64,000 bases of DNA from Meiothermus ruber DSM 1279 (lineage in GTDB: Bacteria; Deinococcota; Deinococci; Deinococcales; Thermaceae): the NCBI RefSeq assembly GCF_000024425.1, contig NC_013946.1, positions 2,480,001 to 2,544,000 on the forward strand, in the 5' to 3' direction. The notes under the pieces are model-generated. The model ran no database searches. It was given only the letters and a program-made list of their open reading frames with translations, and was not told where the DNA came from. The translations under genes and the position numbers were made by a program. Positions 15,929 to 27,628 of this stretch are shown one piece after another (the first letter of the stretch is position 1; each line of letters opens with the position of its first letter).

Positions 15929-16848
15929 CTGCTTCCTCCTAAAAAACCGATCAGTTCCACATCACCCGCCCCGATGTGGTGGGTTGTGTCTGCGCTTTGC
16001 ACCACCAGGGCCCCATCCGCGGCAATATCGATGGCCTGGCCCTCGAGCACACCCCGCGCGGTAGCCACCCGCACCCGCTGCCCCAGGGTGTAGCTCATGG
16101 CCCGGTAGTCCCGCAAAAGTGCCGGCGGGTCGCGAAGCTGGGTATAGCGGGCCTCCAGATGCTCCAGCAGGCGCGCCAGAAGCTGGACGCGGCTCACCTC
16201 CAAGAACTCCTCCAGGGCCGCCGCGCCATCGGGAAGCACCCCCCGGTGCACATTGAGACCGATGCCCAAAAGCACCCAGGCCACCTCTTCCCCACTCACC
16301 TGGGCTTCCAGCAGCACCCCTGCCAGCTTGCGGCCATCGGGGCTCAGGAGGTCGTTGGGCCACTTGAGCCCCCCCAGCCCACAGGCCTCGCGCAGGGCCA
16401 GGCCCGCGGCCAGGGGCAGCAGGGGCAGCGCAGACAGGGGCAACGCCGGGCGCAGCAAAACCGAAAAGGTCAGGCTCTTACCCGGTTCGCTGGCCCAGGC
16501 CCGCCCGCGGCGGCCCCGGCCTTTGAGCTGCCGCTCGGCCAGCACCACCGCCCCTTCCTCGGCCCCGTCCAGGGCCCAGTTTTTGAGTACCTCCTGGGTG
16601 CTTTCCACCGTACCCAGATAGGCGTAAAAGGCCCCAAAGCTACCCTTTCGCAGGGCCTCGAGGGCGGCTGGGGTGGGGCTTCCCGGGGCCAGGCGGTAGC
16701 CCCGGCCCTTCTGGGTCTCCACCGGGTAACCAGCCTTACGGAGCTCCACTACCTGCTTCCAGACCGCCGTGCGGCTTACTCCCAAGGCCGACGCCAGCGC
16801 CTCACCGCTCTGGAAGCGCTCGTGCAGGTGGTTCAGCAAGGCCGACAC
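15925..16848 (-). CDS. birA: BirA bifunctional biotin ligase/repressor
   Basis: About 307 residues: an N-terminal winged helix (SGEALASALGVSRTAVWKQV, GYPVETQKGRGYRL) followed by the ligase core with ERQLKGRGRRGRAW (biotinyl-AMP loop), LKWPNDLL and KLAGVLLEA, and a C-terminal SH3-like part. It biotinylates acceptor proteins and represses biotin uptake. A TTG at 16857 would add three residues, but a -10 box (16856-16861) overlaps it and sits 7 nt before the GTG at 16848, which I prefer as a leaderless start. Confidence 0.93.
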   Translation of the reverse strand: MSALLNHLHERFQSGEALASALGVSRTAVWKQVVELRKAGYPVETQKGRGYRLAPGSPTPAALEALRKGSFGAFYAYLGTVESTQEVLKNWALDGAEEGAVVLAERQLKGRGRRGRAWASEPGKSLTFSVLLRPALPLSALPLLPLAAGLALREACGLGGLKWPNDLLSPDGRKLAGVLLEAQVSGEEVAWVLLGIGLNVHRGVLPDGAAALEEFLEVSRVQLLARLLEHLEARYTQLRDPPALLRDYRAMSYTLGQRVRVATARGVLEGQAIDIAADGALVVQSADTTHHIGAGDVELIGFLGGSR

Positions 16849-16879
16849 GTCAACCAAAATACCCCGTCTTGGTTGACAA
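16847..16879. promoter_or_regulatory. BirA operator overlapping birA-bioY promoter
   Basis: GTCAACC (16849-16855) and GGTTGAC (16871-16877) face each other across 15 bp, the half-site form and spacing known for BirA boxes. On the minus strand the promoter TTGTCT (16880-16885), 18 bp, TATTTT (16856-16861) lies across it, so bound BirA would block RNA polymerase. Confidence 0.85.
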
Positions 16880-17009
16880 AGACAAGCCCATACAAAATTA
16901 GTCGGACTCGGTGCAAAGAGGCCTCGAGCAGCGTGCGCCGGGTGGGTTTGCGTGGCTTAAGGCTGGCTTCAGCTTGGGTGGCTATGTTTGATGCATCAGG
17001 AGTTTCGCT

Positions 17010-18209
17010 ATGGCCCGTCCCCTCAGTTTTTCCAACGCCACCCACCTGCTACGCCGCGCTGCTGCACGGGGGCGCAAGGAGGAAGCCCAGCAGTTGACCG
17101 AAATGGGCCTCGAGCCTGCCGTAGACTTCCTGCTGCGCGACCCGGCCCCGGCCCCCAGCTACCGCACCGCGGCAACCCGCAACGAACGCGGTCAGCAGCA
17201 CCGCGAGATCAGCCAGCTCTGGCTCAACCACTGGCTCACCACCCCCACCCCGGCCGCCGAGCGCCTGGTGCTGTTCTGGCACGGCCACCTGACCTCCGAG
17301 TTTCGCGAGACCATGGGGGCCCAGGGCATCGATTTCTGGCAGCAGTTCGCCACCTTCCGGCAACTGGGGTATGGCCCCTACGGCGACCTGCTGAAGGCCA
17401 TCGCCCGCAACCCGGTGATGCTGCTCTACCTCAACAACGCCCAAAGCCGCAAGGAACACCCCAACCAGAACTGGGCTCGAGAGCTTCTGGAGCTTTACAC
17501 CCTGGGGCCCGGCCACTACACCGAGCAGGACATCCTCGAGGCCGCCCGTGCCTTCACCGGCTGGACGGTGCGCCTCTCCGGCAACCAGCGGCCCCGTGAG
17601 GCCAGCGCCAACGTGGCCTTTGAGTTCGTCTTCAACCGCAACTGGCACGACCCCGGCGAAAAAACCTTCCTGGGCCGACGCGTCCGCACCGGCGACGAGG
17701 TGCTCGAGATCCTGATTGAGCACCCCCAGACCTACCTTTTTGTGGCCCGCAAGCTGCTGCGCTTCTACCTGTGCCCCGAGCCACCCGAGAACCTGGTGCA
17801 GGAGGGGGCCCGGGTCTTCCGCGCCGAGGGCACCCGTGGGTTCTTGCGCTGGCTCTTCACCCACGAGGCGTTCTATAGCCCGGCCTACCGCAACGCCCTC
17901 ATCAAAAGCCCCCTGGAATATCTGATTGGGCTGTGGTACGCCGCCGGTATCGAACAGGTGAACTTTGAAGAACGGCCCGGACGGGCCCTCTACCTGTCCC
18001 TGGCGGCTATGGGTCAGATTCCCTTCGACCCACCCAATGTGGCCGGATGGGATGGCGGGCGGGCCTGGCTGGCTGAGTCGCCCTTCCTGACCCGGCTCAA
18101 CCTGCTGGCTGGCTTTGCCGGCCGCGAACGGCGCCTCGACCTCGAGGTCTTCATGGACGGCGCCGACGGGGCCTTGTCGCTGGTCAAACCGGAAGCACAG
18201 CTACTGTAA
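17010..18209 (+). CDS. DUF1800 family protein
   Basis: A 399-residue protein with the DUF1800 pattern: ATHLLRRAA at the start, LVLFWHGHLTSEF near residues 88-100, NPVMLLYLNNAQSRKEHPNQNWARELLEL near 133-161, and a C-terminal PPNVAGWDGGRAWL. The function is unknown; these proteins almost always pair with DUF1501 proteins, as here 21 bp downstream. No signal peptide is seen. The start ATG has CAGGAG 7 nt upstream. The family occurs in polymer- and envelope-associated settings in many bacteria. Confidence 0.9.
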   Translation: MARPLSFSNATHLLRRAAARGRKEEAQQLTEMGLEPAVDFLLRDPAPAPSYRTAATRNERGQQHREISQLWLNHWLTTPTPAAERLVLFWHGHLTSEFRETMGAQGIDFWQQFATFRQLGYGPYGDLLKAIARNPVMLLYLNNAQSRKEHPNQNWARELLELYTLGPGHYTEQDILEAARAFTGWTVRLSGNQRPREASANVAFEFVFNRNWHDPGEKTFLGRRVRTGDEVLEILIEHPQTYLFVARKLLRFYLCPEPPENLVQEGARVFRAEGTRGFLRWLFTHEAFYSPAYRNALIKSPLEYLIGLWYAAGIEQVNFEERPGRALYLSLAAMGQIPFDPPNVAGWDGGRAWLAESPFLTRLNLLAGFAGRERRLDLEVFMDGADGALSLVKPEAQLL

Positions 18210-18230
18210 ATCTGCTTTTTCGAGGCCGAT

Positions 18231-19403
18231 ATGAACCGACGCGACTTTATCCAGAAATCCTTGCTCACGCTGGCCCTGGGCCAGGGGGCCCCTTCGCTGC
18301 TCTCGAAAACCGCCCTGGCCGCCCAGTCCAAAGACAAAATCCTGGTGGTGGTCAACCTGTTTGGCGGCAACGACCAGCTCAATACCCTCATCCCCTACCG
18401 CAACGAGCTCTACTACCGCCTGCGCCCCAACATCGCCATCAAGCGAGAGGAGGTGCTCGACCTGGGCGCCAACGGTGAGCGCCTGGGCCTGCACCCCGCC
18501 CTGAGGCCCCTGATGCAGATGTGGAACAACGGCGAACTGGCGGTGATCCCCCAGGTGGGCTACCCCAACCCCAACCGCAGCCACTTTATCTCCACCTCCA
18601 TCTGGCACACCGCCGACCCCAGCCGCCGGCTGGAAACCGGCTGGCTGGGCCGCTGGGGCGACCTGCAGGACGACCCCTTCTGCGATACCTTTCTGGGCGG
18701 GGCCACCCCCCAGGCCCAGACGGGCGAGCGCCGCAGCGCGCCGGCCATCAGCAGCATCGATACCTTCAGCATCCGGCTGCCCCGGCCTTTCGAGGAGGCC
18801 TTTGAGCGGGAGGCCCAGCGGGTGCGCAGCGGCACCGCCGAAGAGGTGCGCCGGGCCATGCTCTCGCTGCGCGGCGCCCTGGACAGGGTGGGGCAGCTAC
18901 GCCAGGTTCGGAACCAGGCCCAGTACCCCGACAACGCCTTTGGCCGCAGCATGGCCGATATCGCCCGCATGATTGCCGGCGGACTGGGCAGCAGCGTTTA
19001 CTACACCACCCTGGGGGGCTGGGATACCCACGCCGGGCAGCCCCCGCGCCAGGCCGAGCTGCTGGGGTATGTGGCCCAGGCCCTGGCCGCTTTCAGGGCC
19101 GACCTGAGGGCCATTGGCCGGGATAAGGACGTCATGGTGATGGTGTTTAGCGAGTTCGGGCGCCAGGTGGCGGAAAACGCCTCGTTTGGCACCGACCACG
19201 GGGAGGGTGGGCTGATGCTGGTGCTGGGCGGTGGTATTCGGGGCGGGCTGTACGGCAGCGAGCCCAACCTGGAAGACCTCGAGCTCAACGCGCTCAAGTA
19301 CCAGACCGATTTCCGCAACGTCTACGCCACCGCCTTGCAGTGGATTGCCGCCAACCCCCAGCAGGTGTTGGGGGGCGATTTCCAGCCCCTGCGCCTGATT
19401 TAG
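18231..19403 (+). CDS. DUF1501 family protein with Tat signal
   Basis: A 390-residue protein starting MNRRDFIQKSLLTLALG, a twin-arginine export signal, so it is probably folded before export. The body belongs to the DUF1501 (sulfatase/alkaline-phosphatase-like) group: VNLFGGNDQLNTLIPY, TTLGGWDTHAGQ, VMVFSEFGRQVAEN and TDHGEGGLMLVLGG are the usual metal-site motifs. It is co-transcribed with the DUF1800 gene. The substrate is unknown. Confidence 0.9.
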   Translation: MNRRDFIQKSLLTLALGQGAPSLLSKTALAAQSKDKILVVVNLFGGNDQLNTLIPYRNELYYRLRPNIAIKREEVLDLGANGERLGLHPALRPLMQMWNNGELAVIPQVGYPNPNRSHFISTSIWHTADPSRRLETGWLGRWGDLQDDPFCDTFLGGATPQAQTGERRSAPAISSIDTFSIRLPRPFEEAFEREAQRVRSGTAEEVRRAMLSLRGALDRVGQLRQVRNQAQYPDNAFGRSMADIARMIAGGLGSSVYYTTLGGWDTHAGQPPRQAELLGYVAQALAAFRADLRAIGRDKDVMVMVFSEFGRQVAENASFGTDHGEGGLMLVLGGGIRGGLYGSEPNLEDLELNALKYQTDFRNVYATALQWIAANPQQVLGGDFQPLRLI

Positions 19404-19438
19404 GGTAACACCAGCACTGCTCAGTTTTATCCAGTATG

Positions 19439-19458
19439 GGGTCGGGCTCAGCCGACCC
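19439..19458 (+). terminator. Candidate terminator after the DUF1501 gene
   Basis: Stem GGGTCGG (19439-19445) with CCGACCC (19452-19458), six-base loop, followed by TTTCCTG. The T tract is short, so strength is uncertain. Confidence 0.5.
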
Positions 19459-19534
19459 TTTCCTGTAACGGCTGGTACAGCAAAAAGAGCCGCCCTGTTC
19501 AGTTAGACAGGCCGGGCTGCTATCATTAGTCAGA

Positions 19535-19555
19535 TTTTAGATTTATAATCTAAAA
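19535..19555. promoter_or_regulatory. TTTTAGAT palindrome overlapping -10 box
   Basis: Perfect 9-3-9 inverted repeat of TTTTAGATT around TAT. TATAAT (19544-19549), an ideal -10 box, lies within it, 9 nt before the ATG at 19559. The same half-site TTTTAGAT occurs at the promoter of the sulfonate operon and its GntR gene (37551-37580), so the two may share a regulator. Confidence 0.7.
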
Positions 19556-19558
19556 ACT

Positions 19559-20776
19559 ATGAAACGCAACAAGGAGTTTGCCAACCGCCTCCACGCGCTC
19601 ACGCCCAAGTTTGCCTACATCCCGCAGGAAGACCGCTTCCTGATGAACCCCGGCCCCCTCAAGTACCGCTTCAACGTGATTGGGGTGGGGGTAAACGGGC
19701 AGGAGCACATCCGGGTGACGCTGCTCGAGGGCCGCTGTACCGTTCACGGCGTCTACGATCCCAACCCCAGTAGCGTGGAGGCCGCCCGGCGCATCAAGGC
19801 CCAGTTCACCGAGGAACCCCTGGTGGTCTACGAGAGCCTCGAGGCCGCCTGCCACGACCCCGCGGTGGACGGGCTGATCATCTGCACCCCCAACCACACC
19901 CACCTGGAGGTGCTGAAGGTGGCCGCCCAGTCGGGCAAGCACATCCTCTTGGAAAAACCCATGGCCACCAACCTACCGGACGCCTACGAGATCTGGCAGA
20001 TTGCGCAGAATTACCCCAGGGTGCTGCAAATCGGCCTGCAGTACCGCTTCAAGCCCATCTACGTGGAGGCCATCCACGAGGCCAAGGAACGCAAAAGCCT
20101 GGGCGAGATCAAGACCATCACCATCCTCGAGCACCGCGAGCCTTTCCTGGACAAAGTGAAGCAGTGGAACAAGTTTTCCAAGTACTCCGGCGGCACCCTG
20201 GTGGAGAAGTGCTGCCACTACTTCGATTTGTTCAATCTGTTCGCCGAGTCGCGCCCGGTGAGCGTGTACGCCTCGGGCAGCCAGGCGGTCAACTTCCGCG
20301 ACTTCGAGTACGGCGGGGAGAAGTCGGACATCCTGGACAACGCCTTTGTGATTGTGGAGTACGCCAACGGCATCCGGGCCAACTTTAATCTGTGCATGTT
20401 CGCGCCCATGGTCTACGAGGAAATTGTCATCTGTGGCGACGAAGGCCGGCTCAAGGCCAGCGAGGGCGTGAACGGGCAGGCCTACTCCAAGTGGGAAAAC
20501 TACCTCGAGGTCATCTGCCTCCCCGACCGCACCTCCCGCACCATGACCCCCAGCTACCCCGCCCTGATCGAGGAGAGCGGCCACAGCGGGGCCACCTACT
20601 ACGAGCACCTGCGCTGGATCGAGGCCATGGACGGTTTACCCAGCAAGGCCGCCACCGCCGAAGAGGGCTTCTGGAGCGTGGTGGTGGGGGTGGCCGCCGA
20701 GGAGTCGGTGAAGCGGGGGGAGAAGGTGTGGGTGAAGGAGTTGCTCGAGGCAAATGGGTTGGGGCATCTGGTCTAG
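19559..20776 (+). CDS. Gfo/Idh/MocA-fold NAD-dependent enzyme, possible GH188-type sulfoquinovosidase
   Basis: A 405-residue protein with an N-terminal Rossmann domain beginning near residue 37 (FNVIGVGVNGQEH), the family's EKP motif (ILLEKPMATN, near 130) and the later GGTLVEKCCHYFDL. The first 36 residues are an extension not usual in plain oxidoreductases. Some members of this fold are NAD-dependent glycosidases; family GH188 contains sulfoquinovosidases. The shared TTTTAGAT operator with the sulfonate operon makes that role attractive, but no residue I can see proves it. A general sugar dehydrogenase is the alternative. Confidence 0.7.
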   Translation: MKRNKEFANRLHALTPKFAYIPQEDRFLMNPGPLKYRFNVIGVGVNGQEHIRVTLLEGRCTVHGVYDPNPSSVEAARRIKAQFTEEPLVVYESLEAACHDPAVDGLIICTPNHTHLEVLKVAAQSGKHILLEKPMATNLPDAYEIWQIAQNYPRVLQIGLQYRFKPIYVEAIHEAKERKSLGEIKTITILEHREPFLDKVKQWNKFSKYSGGTLVEKCCHYFDLFNLFAESRPVSVYASGSQAVNFRDFEYGGEKSDILDNAFVIVEYANGIRANFNLCMFAPMVYEEIVICGDEGRLKASEGVNGQAYSKWENYLEVICLPDRTSRTMTPSYPALIEESGHSGATYYEHLRWIEAMDGLPSKAATAEEGFWSVVVGVAAEESVKRGEKVWVKELLEANGLGHLV

Positions 20777-20845
20777 GTTGCGACGCCATTCGTCCCGCAG
20801 CCCAAGTTAACCGCCGGGCATACTGGGATGCTATCCGTGTTGCGC

Positions 20846-23800
20846 CTAGGCTGCCCACTGCGCCGACAGTAGCGCAGCTTGCTCCAGTACCGTCTGGGTG
20901 GCTTTCTCCTGCTTGTCGGGTGGGTAGCCGTATTTGCGCAGCGTGCGTTTGACCAGCACGCGCAACTGCGCCCGCACATTCTCACGCAAGGTCCAGTCGA
21001 GGGTTACATTGTTGCGCACCGTCTGAACCAGTTCACGGGCAATTTCCCGCAAGGTTGCGTCGCCCAGCACCTTGACCGCGCTGTCGTTGGCCTCGAGGGC
21101 ATCGTAGAAGGCCAGTTCGTCCTCGGATAAGCCGAGTTTCTCGCCACGGGCATTGGCTTCGCGCATATCCCTGGCGAGCGCGATGAGTTCTTCAATCACC
21201 TGGGCGGCCTCGATGGCCCGGTTCTGGTAACGGCGGATGGTTCGCTCGAGCATCTCGGCAAACGACCTGGCCTGCACCAGGTTCTTCTGTCCTCGAGCCC
21301 GAATCTCTCCTTTAAGCAGCTTTTGCAATAGCTCTACCGCCAGGTTTTTCTGCGGCATCCCCCGCACCTCGGACAAAAACTCATCGGAGAGTATGGAGAT
21401 GTCCGGCCTCTTGAGCCCCGCTGCTGCGAAAATGTCCACCACACCCTCGGGTGCCACCGCACGGGCGATTATCTGGCGCACGGCCTGCTCGAGTTCCTCC
21501 TCGGGCCGTGCCTGGCCTGGCGCGCGTTTAGCCAGCACCGCTTGCACGGCCTGGAAGAAGGCCACGTCGTCTCGGATGCGCAGGGCCTCTTCATGCGGCA
21601 CAGCCAGCGCGAACGCTTGTGACAGCTCGCGCGCCGCACGCAGCAGCCGATCCTTGCCGTTCTCCTGAGCGAGGATGTGCTCCTGCGCGGCAGGCAGAAG
21701 GCTCAGCCGTTCCGCCGGCGTGCCCGTAACCCACCTCGACCAGTCGAAGCCGTAAAAAAGGCCACGGCAAATCTCGTATTTCTCGCGCATGAGCGCCACC
21801 GCTTCTTCCTGATTGAGCGCGGTGCGTCCGGTGCCGCCGCTCTCGGTGTAGGTAGCCAGCGCGGCTTTTAGCTCGGTAGCCAGCCCCAGGTAATCCACCA
21901 CCAGCCCGCCGGGCTTGTCGCGGAAGACCCGGTTTACCCGCGCGATGGCCTGCATCAGGCCGTGTCCACGCATGGGCTTGTCCAGGTACATGGTGTGCAG
22001 GCTGGGCGCGTCGAAGCCGGTAAGCCACATGTCGCGCACAATGACCAGCTTGAAGGCATCTTCGGGATCGCGGAAACGCTTAGCCAGCGCTTCGCGGCGG
22101 GGCTTGTTGCGGATGTGCGGCTGCCAGTCGGGTGGGTCGGAAGCGGAGCCGGTCATCACGATCTTGATCGCGCCTTTGTCGTCGTCGTCGTGATGCCACT
22201 GGGGCCTCAGGCGCACAATCTCGCGGTAGAGTTCCACGCAAATGCGACGGCTCATGCAGACAATCATGGCCTTGCCGTCCAAGGCCTCGAGCCGCTGTTC
22301 GAAGTGCTGGACAATATCCTTCGCCACCAGGCGCAGCCGCCTTTCCGCACCCACGATGGCCTCGAGCTGCGCCCACTTGCTCTTGAGCTTCTCCTTGCGC
22401 TCGAGTTCCTCCCCCTCGGTAACTTCCTCGAATTCCTCATCAATCTTCGGCTTGAGTTCCTCAGGCAGGTCAAGCTTGGCCTGGCGGCTTTCGTAATAGA
22501 TGGGCACGGTGGCCCCGTCCTCCACGGCGCGCTGGATGTCGTAGATGCTGATGTAATCGCCAAACACCGCGCGGGTATTGGCATCCTGAAGCTCGATGGG
22601 GGTTCCGGTGAAGCCGATAAAAGAGGCGTTGGGCAGGGCGTCGCGCATATGGCGGGCAAAGCCATCTATGAAGTCGTACTGGCTGCGATGGGCTTCGTCG
22701 GCAATAACCACGATGTTGCGCCGCTCGGAAAGCCGCGGGTGGCGGTCGCCTTTCTCTTCGGGCATGAACTTCTGGATGGTGGTGAAGACCACCCCGCCCG
22801 ACTGCACCGAGAGCAGCTCGCGCAGGTGGGCGCGGCTTTCGGCCTGCACCGGCGGCTGGCGCAGCAACTCGTGGCAACGCGCAAAGGTGCTGTAAAGCTG
22901 GTCGTCGAGGTCGTTGCGGTCGGTGAGCACCACCAGGGTGGGGTTCTCCATGGCGGGTTCGCGGATGATGCGCCCGGCGTAAAACGCCATGGTCAGGCTT
23001 TTACCCGAGCCCTGGGTGTGCCAGACCACGCCGATGCGCCGGTCGCCCGACTGGCCCCCCCTACCCTCGCGCAAGGCCAGGGCCGCCCGCAGCGTTTCCT
23101 GTACTGCCACCTGCACCGCGTGGAACTGGTGATAACCCGCCATTTTCTTGATCAATCGTCCGCTGCCGTCATCCTCAAACACGATGAAGTCGCGCACCAG
23201 GTCGAGGAAGCGCCGCGGTGCGAACACCCCCTCGAGCACCACCTGCAACTCGGGCACGTGGCTGTCGGCCAGGCGATCGCCAGCCACCGTGCGCCAGGGC
23301 TTGAACCACTCCCGCCCTGCCCCCACCACCCCCACGCGCGCCTCCACCCCATCGGAAATCACCAGCACCGCGTTGGGCACAAAGAGCGAGGGGATTTCGG
23401 CCTGGTAGGTCTGGAGCTGCTGCCACGCCGTCCAGATTGTCGCGTCTTCGTCGGCAGCGTTCTTCAGCTCCACTACTGCCAGCGGTAGGCCATTGACGAA
23501 CAGCACCACGTCGGGGCGGCGGGTTGAGGCACGTTGCATAGATGGGGCACGTTGCAACGTACCCCTCTCCACAACGCTGAACTGATTGACCGCCAGCCAG
23601 TCGTTGTTGGCTGGGTTGTCAAAATCAATTACTCTGGCCTGTGCGCCGCGAATCTCGCCGTCCTTGTCGCGGTACTCCACGTTTACGCCATTCACCAGCA
23701 GGCGGTGCAGGGCGCGGTTTCGTTGGATTAGGTCTGAACCCTCAGGCTGGGTGAGCTTGCGGGAGGCGTCCTCCAGCGTCTCTGCAGGCAGCCCAGGGTT

Positions 23801-23974
23801 AAGCCGCACCAGCGCATCGCGCAGCCGCTGCTCGAGCACCACCTGACCATAGTCGGCCCGCTCGGCCTGGGGCTGGTCGGGGGCAATCTCGGGGCCGTGT
23901 ACCACCTGCCAACCGGCGGCCTCGAGCCAGGCCAGGGCGGCTTCTTCAACGACAGATTCGGTCATTTGCGCCAT
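20846..23974 (-). CDS. hsdR: Type I restriction enzyme R subunit
   Basis: A 1042-residue HsdR. Nuclease motif: [20 protein letters not shown] (about residues 150-169). Translocase: Walker [12 protein letters not shown] near 315 and DEAHRSQYD near 425. Directly before the nuclease Pro-Asp is an unusual peptide, residues 135-149 ([15 protein letters not shown]), encoded by DNA matching the REP-like palindrome of the neighbouring RAYT gene. The rest of the reading frame is intact, so the protein may work despite the insert. It is the last gene of the restriction-modification operon and converges on the gene at 19559. Confidence 0.95.
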   Translation of the reverse strand: MAQMTESVVEEAALAWLEAAGWQVVHGPEIAPDQPQAERADYGQVVLEQRLRDALVRLNPGLPAETLEDASRKLTQPEGSDLIQRNRALHRLLVNGVNVEYRDKDGEIRGAQARVIDFDNPANNDWLAVNQFSVVERGTLQRAPSMQRASTRRPDVVLFVNGLPLAVVELKNAADEDATIWTAWQQLQTYQAEIPSLFVPNAVLVISDGVEARVGVVGAGREWFKPWRTVAGDRLADSHVPELQVVLEGVFAPRRFLDLVRDFIVFEDDGSGRLIKKMAGYHQFHAVQVAVQETLRAALALREGRGGQSGDRRIGVVWHTQGSGKSLTMAFYAGRIIREPAMENPTLVVLTDRNDLDDQLYSTFARCHELLRQPPVQAESRAHLRELLSVQSGGVVFTTIQKFMPEEKGDRHPRLSERRNIVVIADEAHRSQYDFIDGFARHMRDALPNASFIGFTGTPIELQDANTRAVFGDYISIYDIQRAVEDGATVPIYYESRQAKLDLPEELKPKIDEEFEEVTEGEELERKEKLKSKWAQLEAIVGAERRLRLVAKDIVQHFEQRLEALDGKAMIVCMSRRICVELYREIVRLRPQWHHDDDDKGAIKIVMTGSASDPPDWQPHIRNKPRREALAKRFRDPEDAFKLVIVRDMWLTGFDAPSLHTMYLDKPMRGHGLMQAIARVNRVFRDKPGGLVVDYLGLATELKAALATYTESGGTGRTALNQEEAVALMREKYEICRGLFYGFDWSRWVTGTPAERLSLLPAAQEHILAQENGKDRLLRAARELSQAFALAVPHEEALRIRDDVAFFQAVQAVLAKRAPGQARPEEELEQAVRQIIARAVAPEGVVDIFAAAGLKRPDISILSDEFLSEVRGMPQKNLAVELLQKLLKGEIRARGQKNLVQARSFAEMLERTIRRYQNRAIEAAQVIEELIALARDMREANARGEKLGLSEDELAFYDALEANDSAVKVLGDATLREIARELVQTVRNNVTLDWTLRENVRAQLRVLVKRTLRKYGYPPDKQEKATQTVLEQAALLSAQWAA
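23526..23570. repeat. REP-like palindrome inside hsdR
   Basis: GGGGCACGTTGCAACGTACCCC-type near-palindrome at 23544-23565 (one mismatched pair), plus half of another unit (GGCACGTTGCAT, 23528-23539). The core equals that at 24242-24275. It is in frame and adds about 15 residues to HsdR. Confidence 0.75.
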
Positions 23975-23994
23975 AACTGACCTCTCGTGGGGGC

Positions 23995-24596
23995 CTATTC
24001 CAACCCCACCCCGACAACCGGATTTTCCCTATCCAATCCCCATTTTATGGGGTTATTCACGATGTATTGGCGAATGCGATTCAGGGATGCATCGTTGCGG
24101 ATGATGTGTTCGTAATAATTGCGTTGCCAAACGGGCATACCGGGCGTGCCGCGGTGTTCGTTGATGCGTTTGGTTGTGGCGGATTTGAATAAACGAACGA
24201 TTGTCGGAATGGAATTCGATGTGGGTTTGCCGAATTGTTCGATGGTAGGGGCACGTTGCAACGTGCCCCTACCATGCAACGTGCCCCTACCATGCAACGT
24301 GCCCCTACCATGCAACGTGCCCCTACAATCATCGGTGATGATGATGACGCCGTGGATATGATTGGGCATCACAACGTATTCATCCAACACCACGGACGGC
24401 CGCAAAATGGCCGTTTTCAACCATTCATCCCGGACAATCAGGCCAATTTCATTCAACCGCATTTCCCCGTCCACCACATCCCCAAACAAACATTCGCGAT
24501 TCTGCGCGCATATGGTGATGAAATACGCCCCCGCCTGGGTGTAGTCGTACCCCTTCAGGCGAACGCTGCGGCGGTGGTGTTTGTCGGGGTTGTATT

Positions 24597-24600
<4 letters not shown>
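23995..24600 (-). CDS. REP-associated tyrosine transposase (RAYT, Y1 type)
   Basis: A 201-residue Y1 transposase of the TnpREP/RAYT group. The HUH motif is MPNHIHGVI and the catalytic Tyr lies in [12 protein letters not shown]; both are present. The GTG start overlaps the hsdS stop (GTGA), so it is co-translated within the restriction operon. Between the HUH motif and the Tyr helix is a repetitive [20 protein letters not shown] stretch encoded by its own REP-like DNA. GC content is visibly lower than in neighbours. RAYTs mobilise or maintain REP palindromes. Confidence 0.9.
24242..24328. repeat. REP palindrome plus 18-bp tandem repeats inside the RAYT gene
   Basis: Bases 24242-24275 are a perfect 34-bp palindrome whose arms begin ATGGTAGGGGCACG. 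From 24257, four 18-bp units of TGCAACGTGCCCCTACCA (the last ending AA) run to 24328. The GTAG tetranucleotide at the head of each arm is the usual recognition mark of REP elements served by RAYT proteins. Confidence 0.85.
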
Positions 24601-27462
<2,862 letters not shown>

Positions 27463-27591
27463 GGTTTACCTCGTGGGATGTAAGCCCGGAGCGCCAGAAG
27501 TTCGCTCGGAGAGCACGTTGTGCTCTTTATGCTACGCAATCCCAAAAGCACACGCCAAGTCATTTGCACTGAAATAGCACCGGTCTATGCC

Positions 27592-27610
27592 CGCCCGCCG
27601 TACGCGGGCG
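27592..27610 (-). terminator. GC-rich hairpin after the sulfonate operon
   Basis: Seven-bp stem CGCCCGC/GCGGGCG with a five-base loop, 19 bp beyond the aldolase stop. There is no T run on the minus strand, so termination is plausible rather than shown. Confidence 0.45.
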
Positions 27611-27628
27611 CTGGTGCGGGAATAATTT

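Noticed and set aside
24257-24328. Regular 18-bp repeats as a CRISPR array
   Set aside because: Units are directly abutting with no spacers, lie in an open RAYT frame and are half of a REP palindrome.
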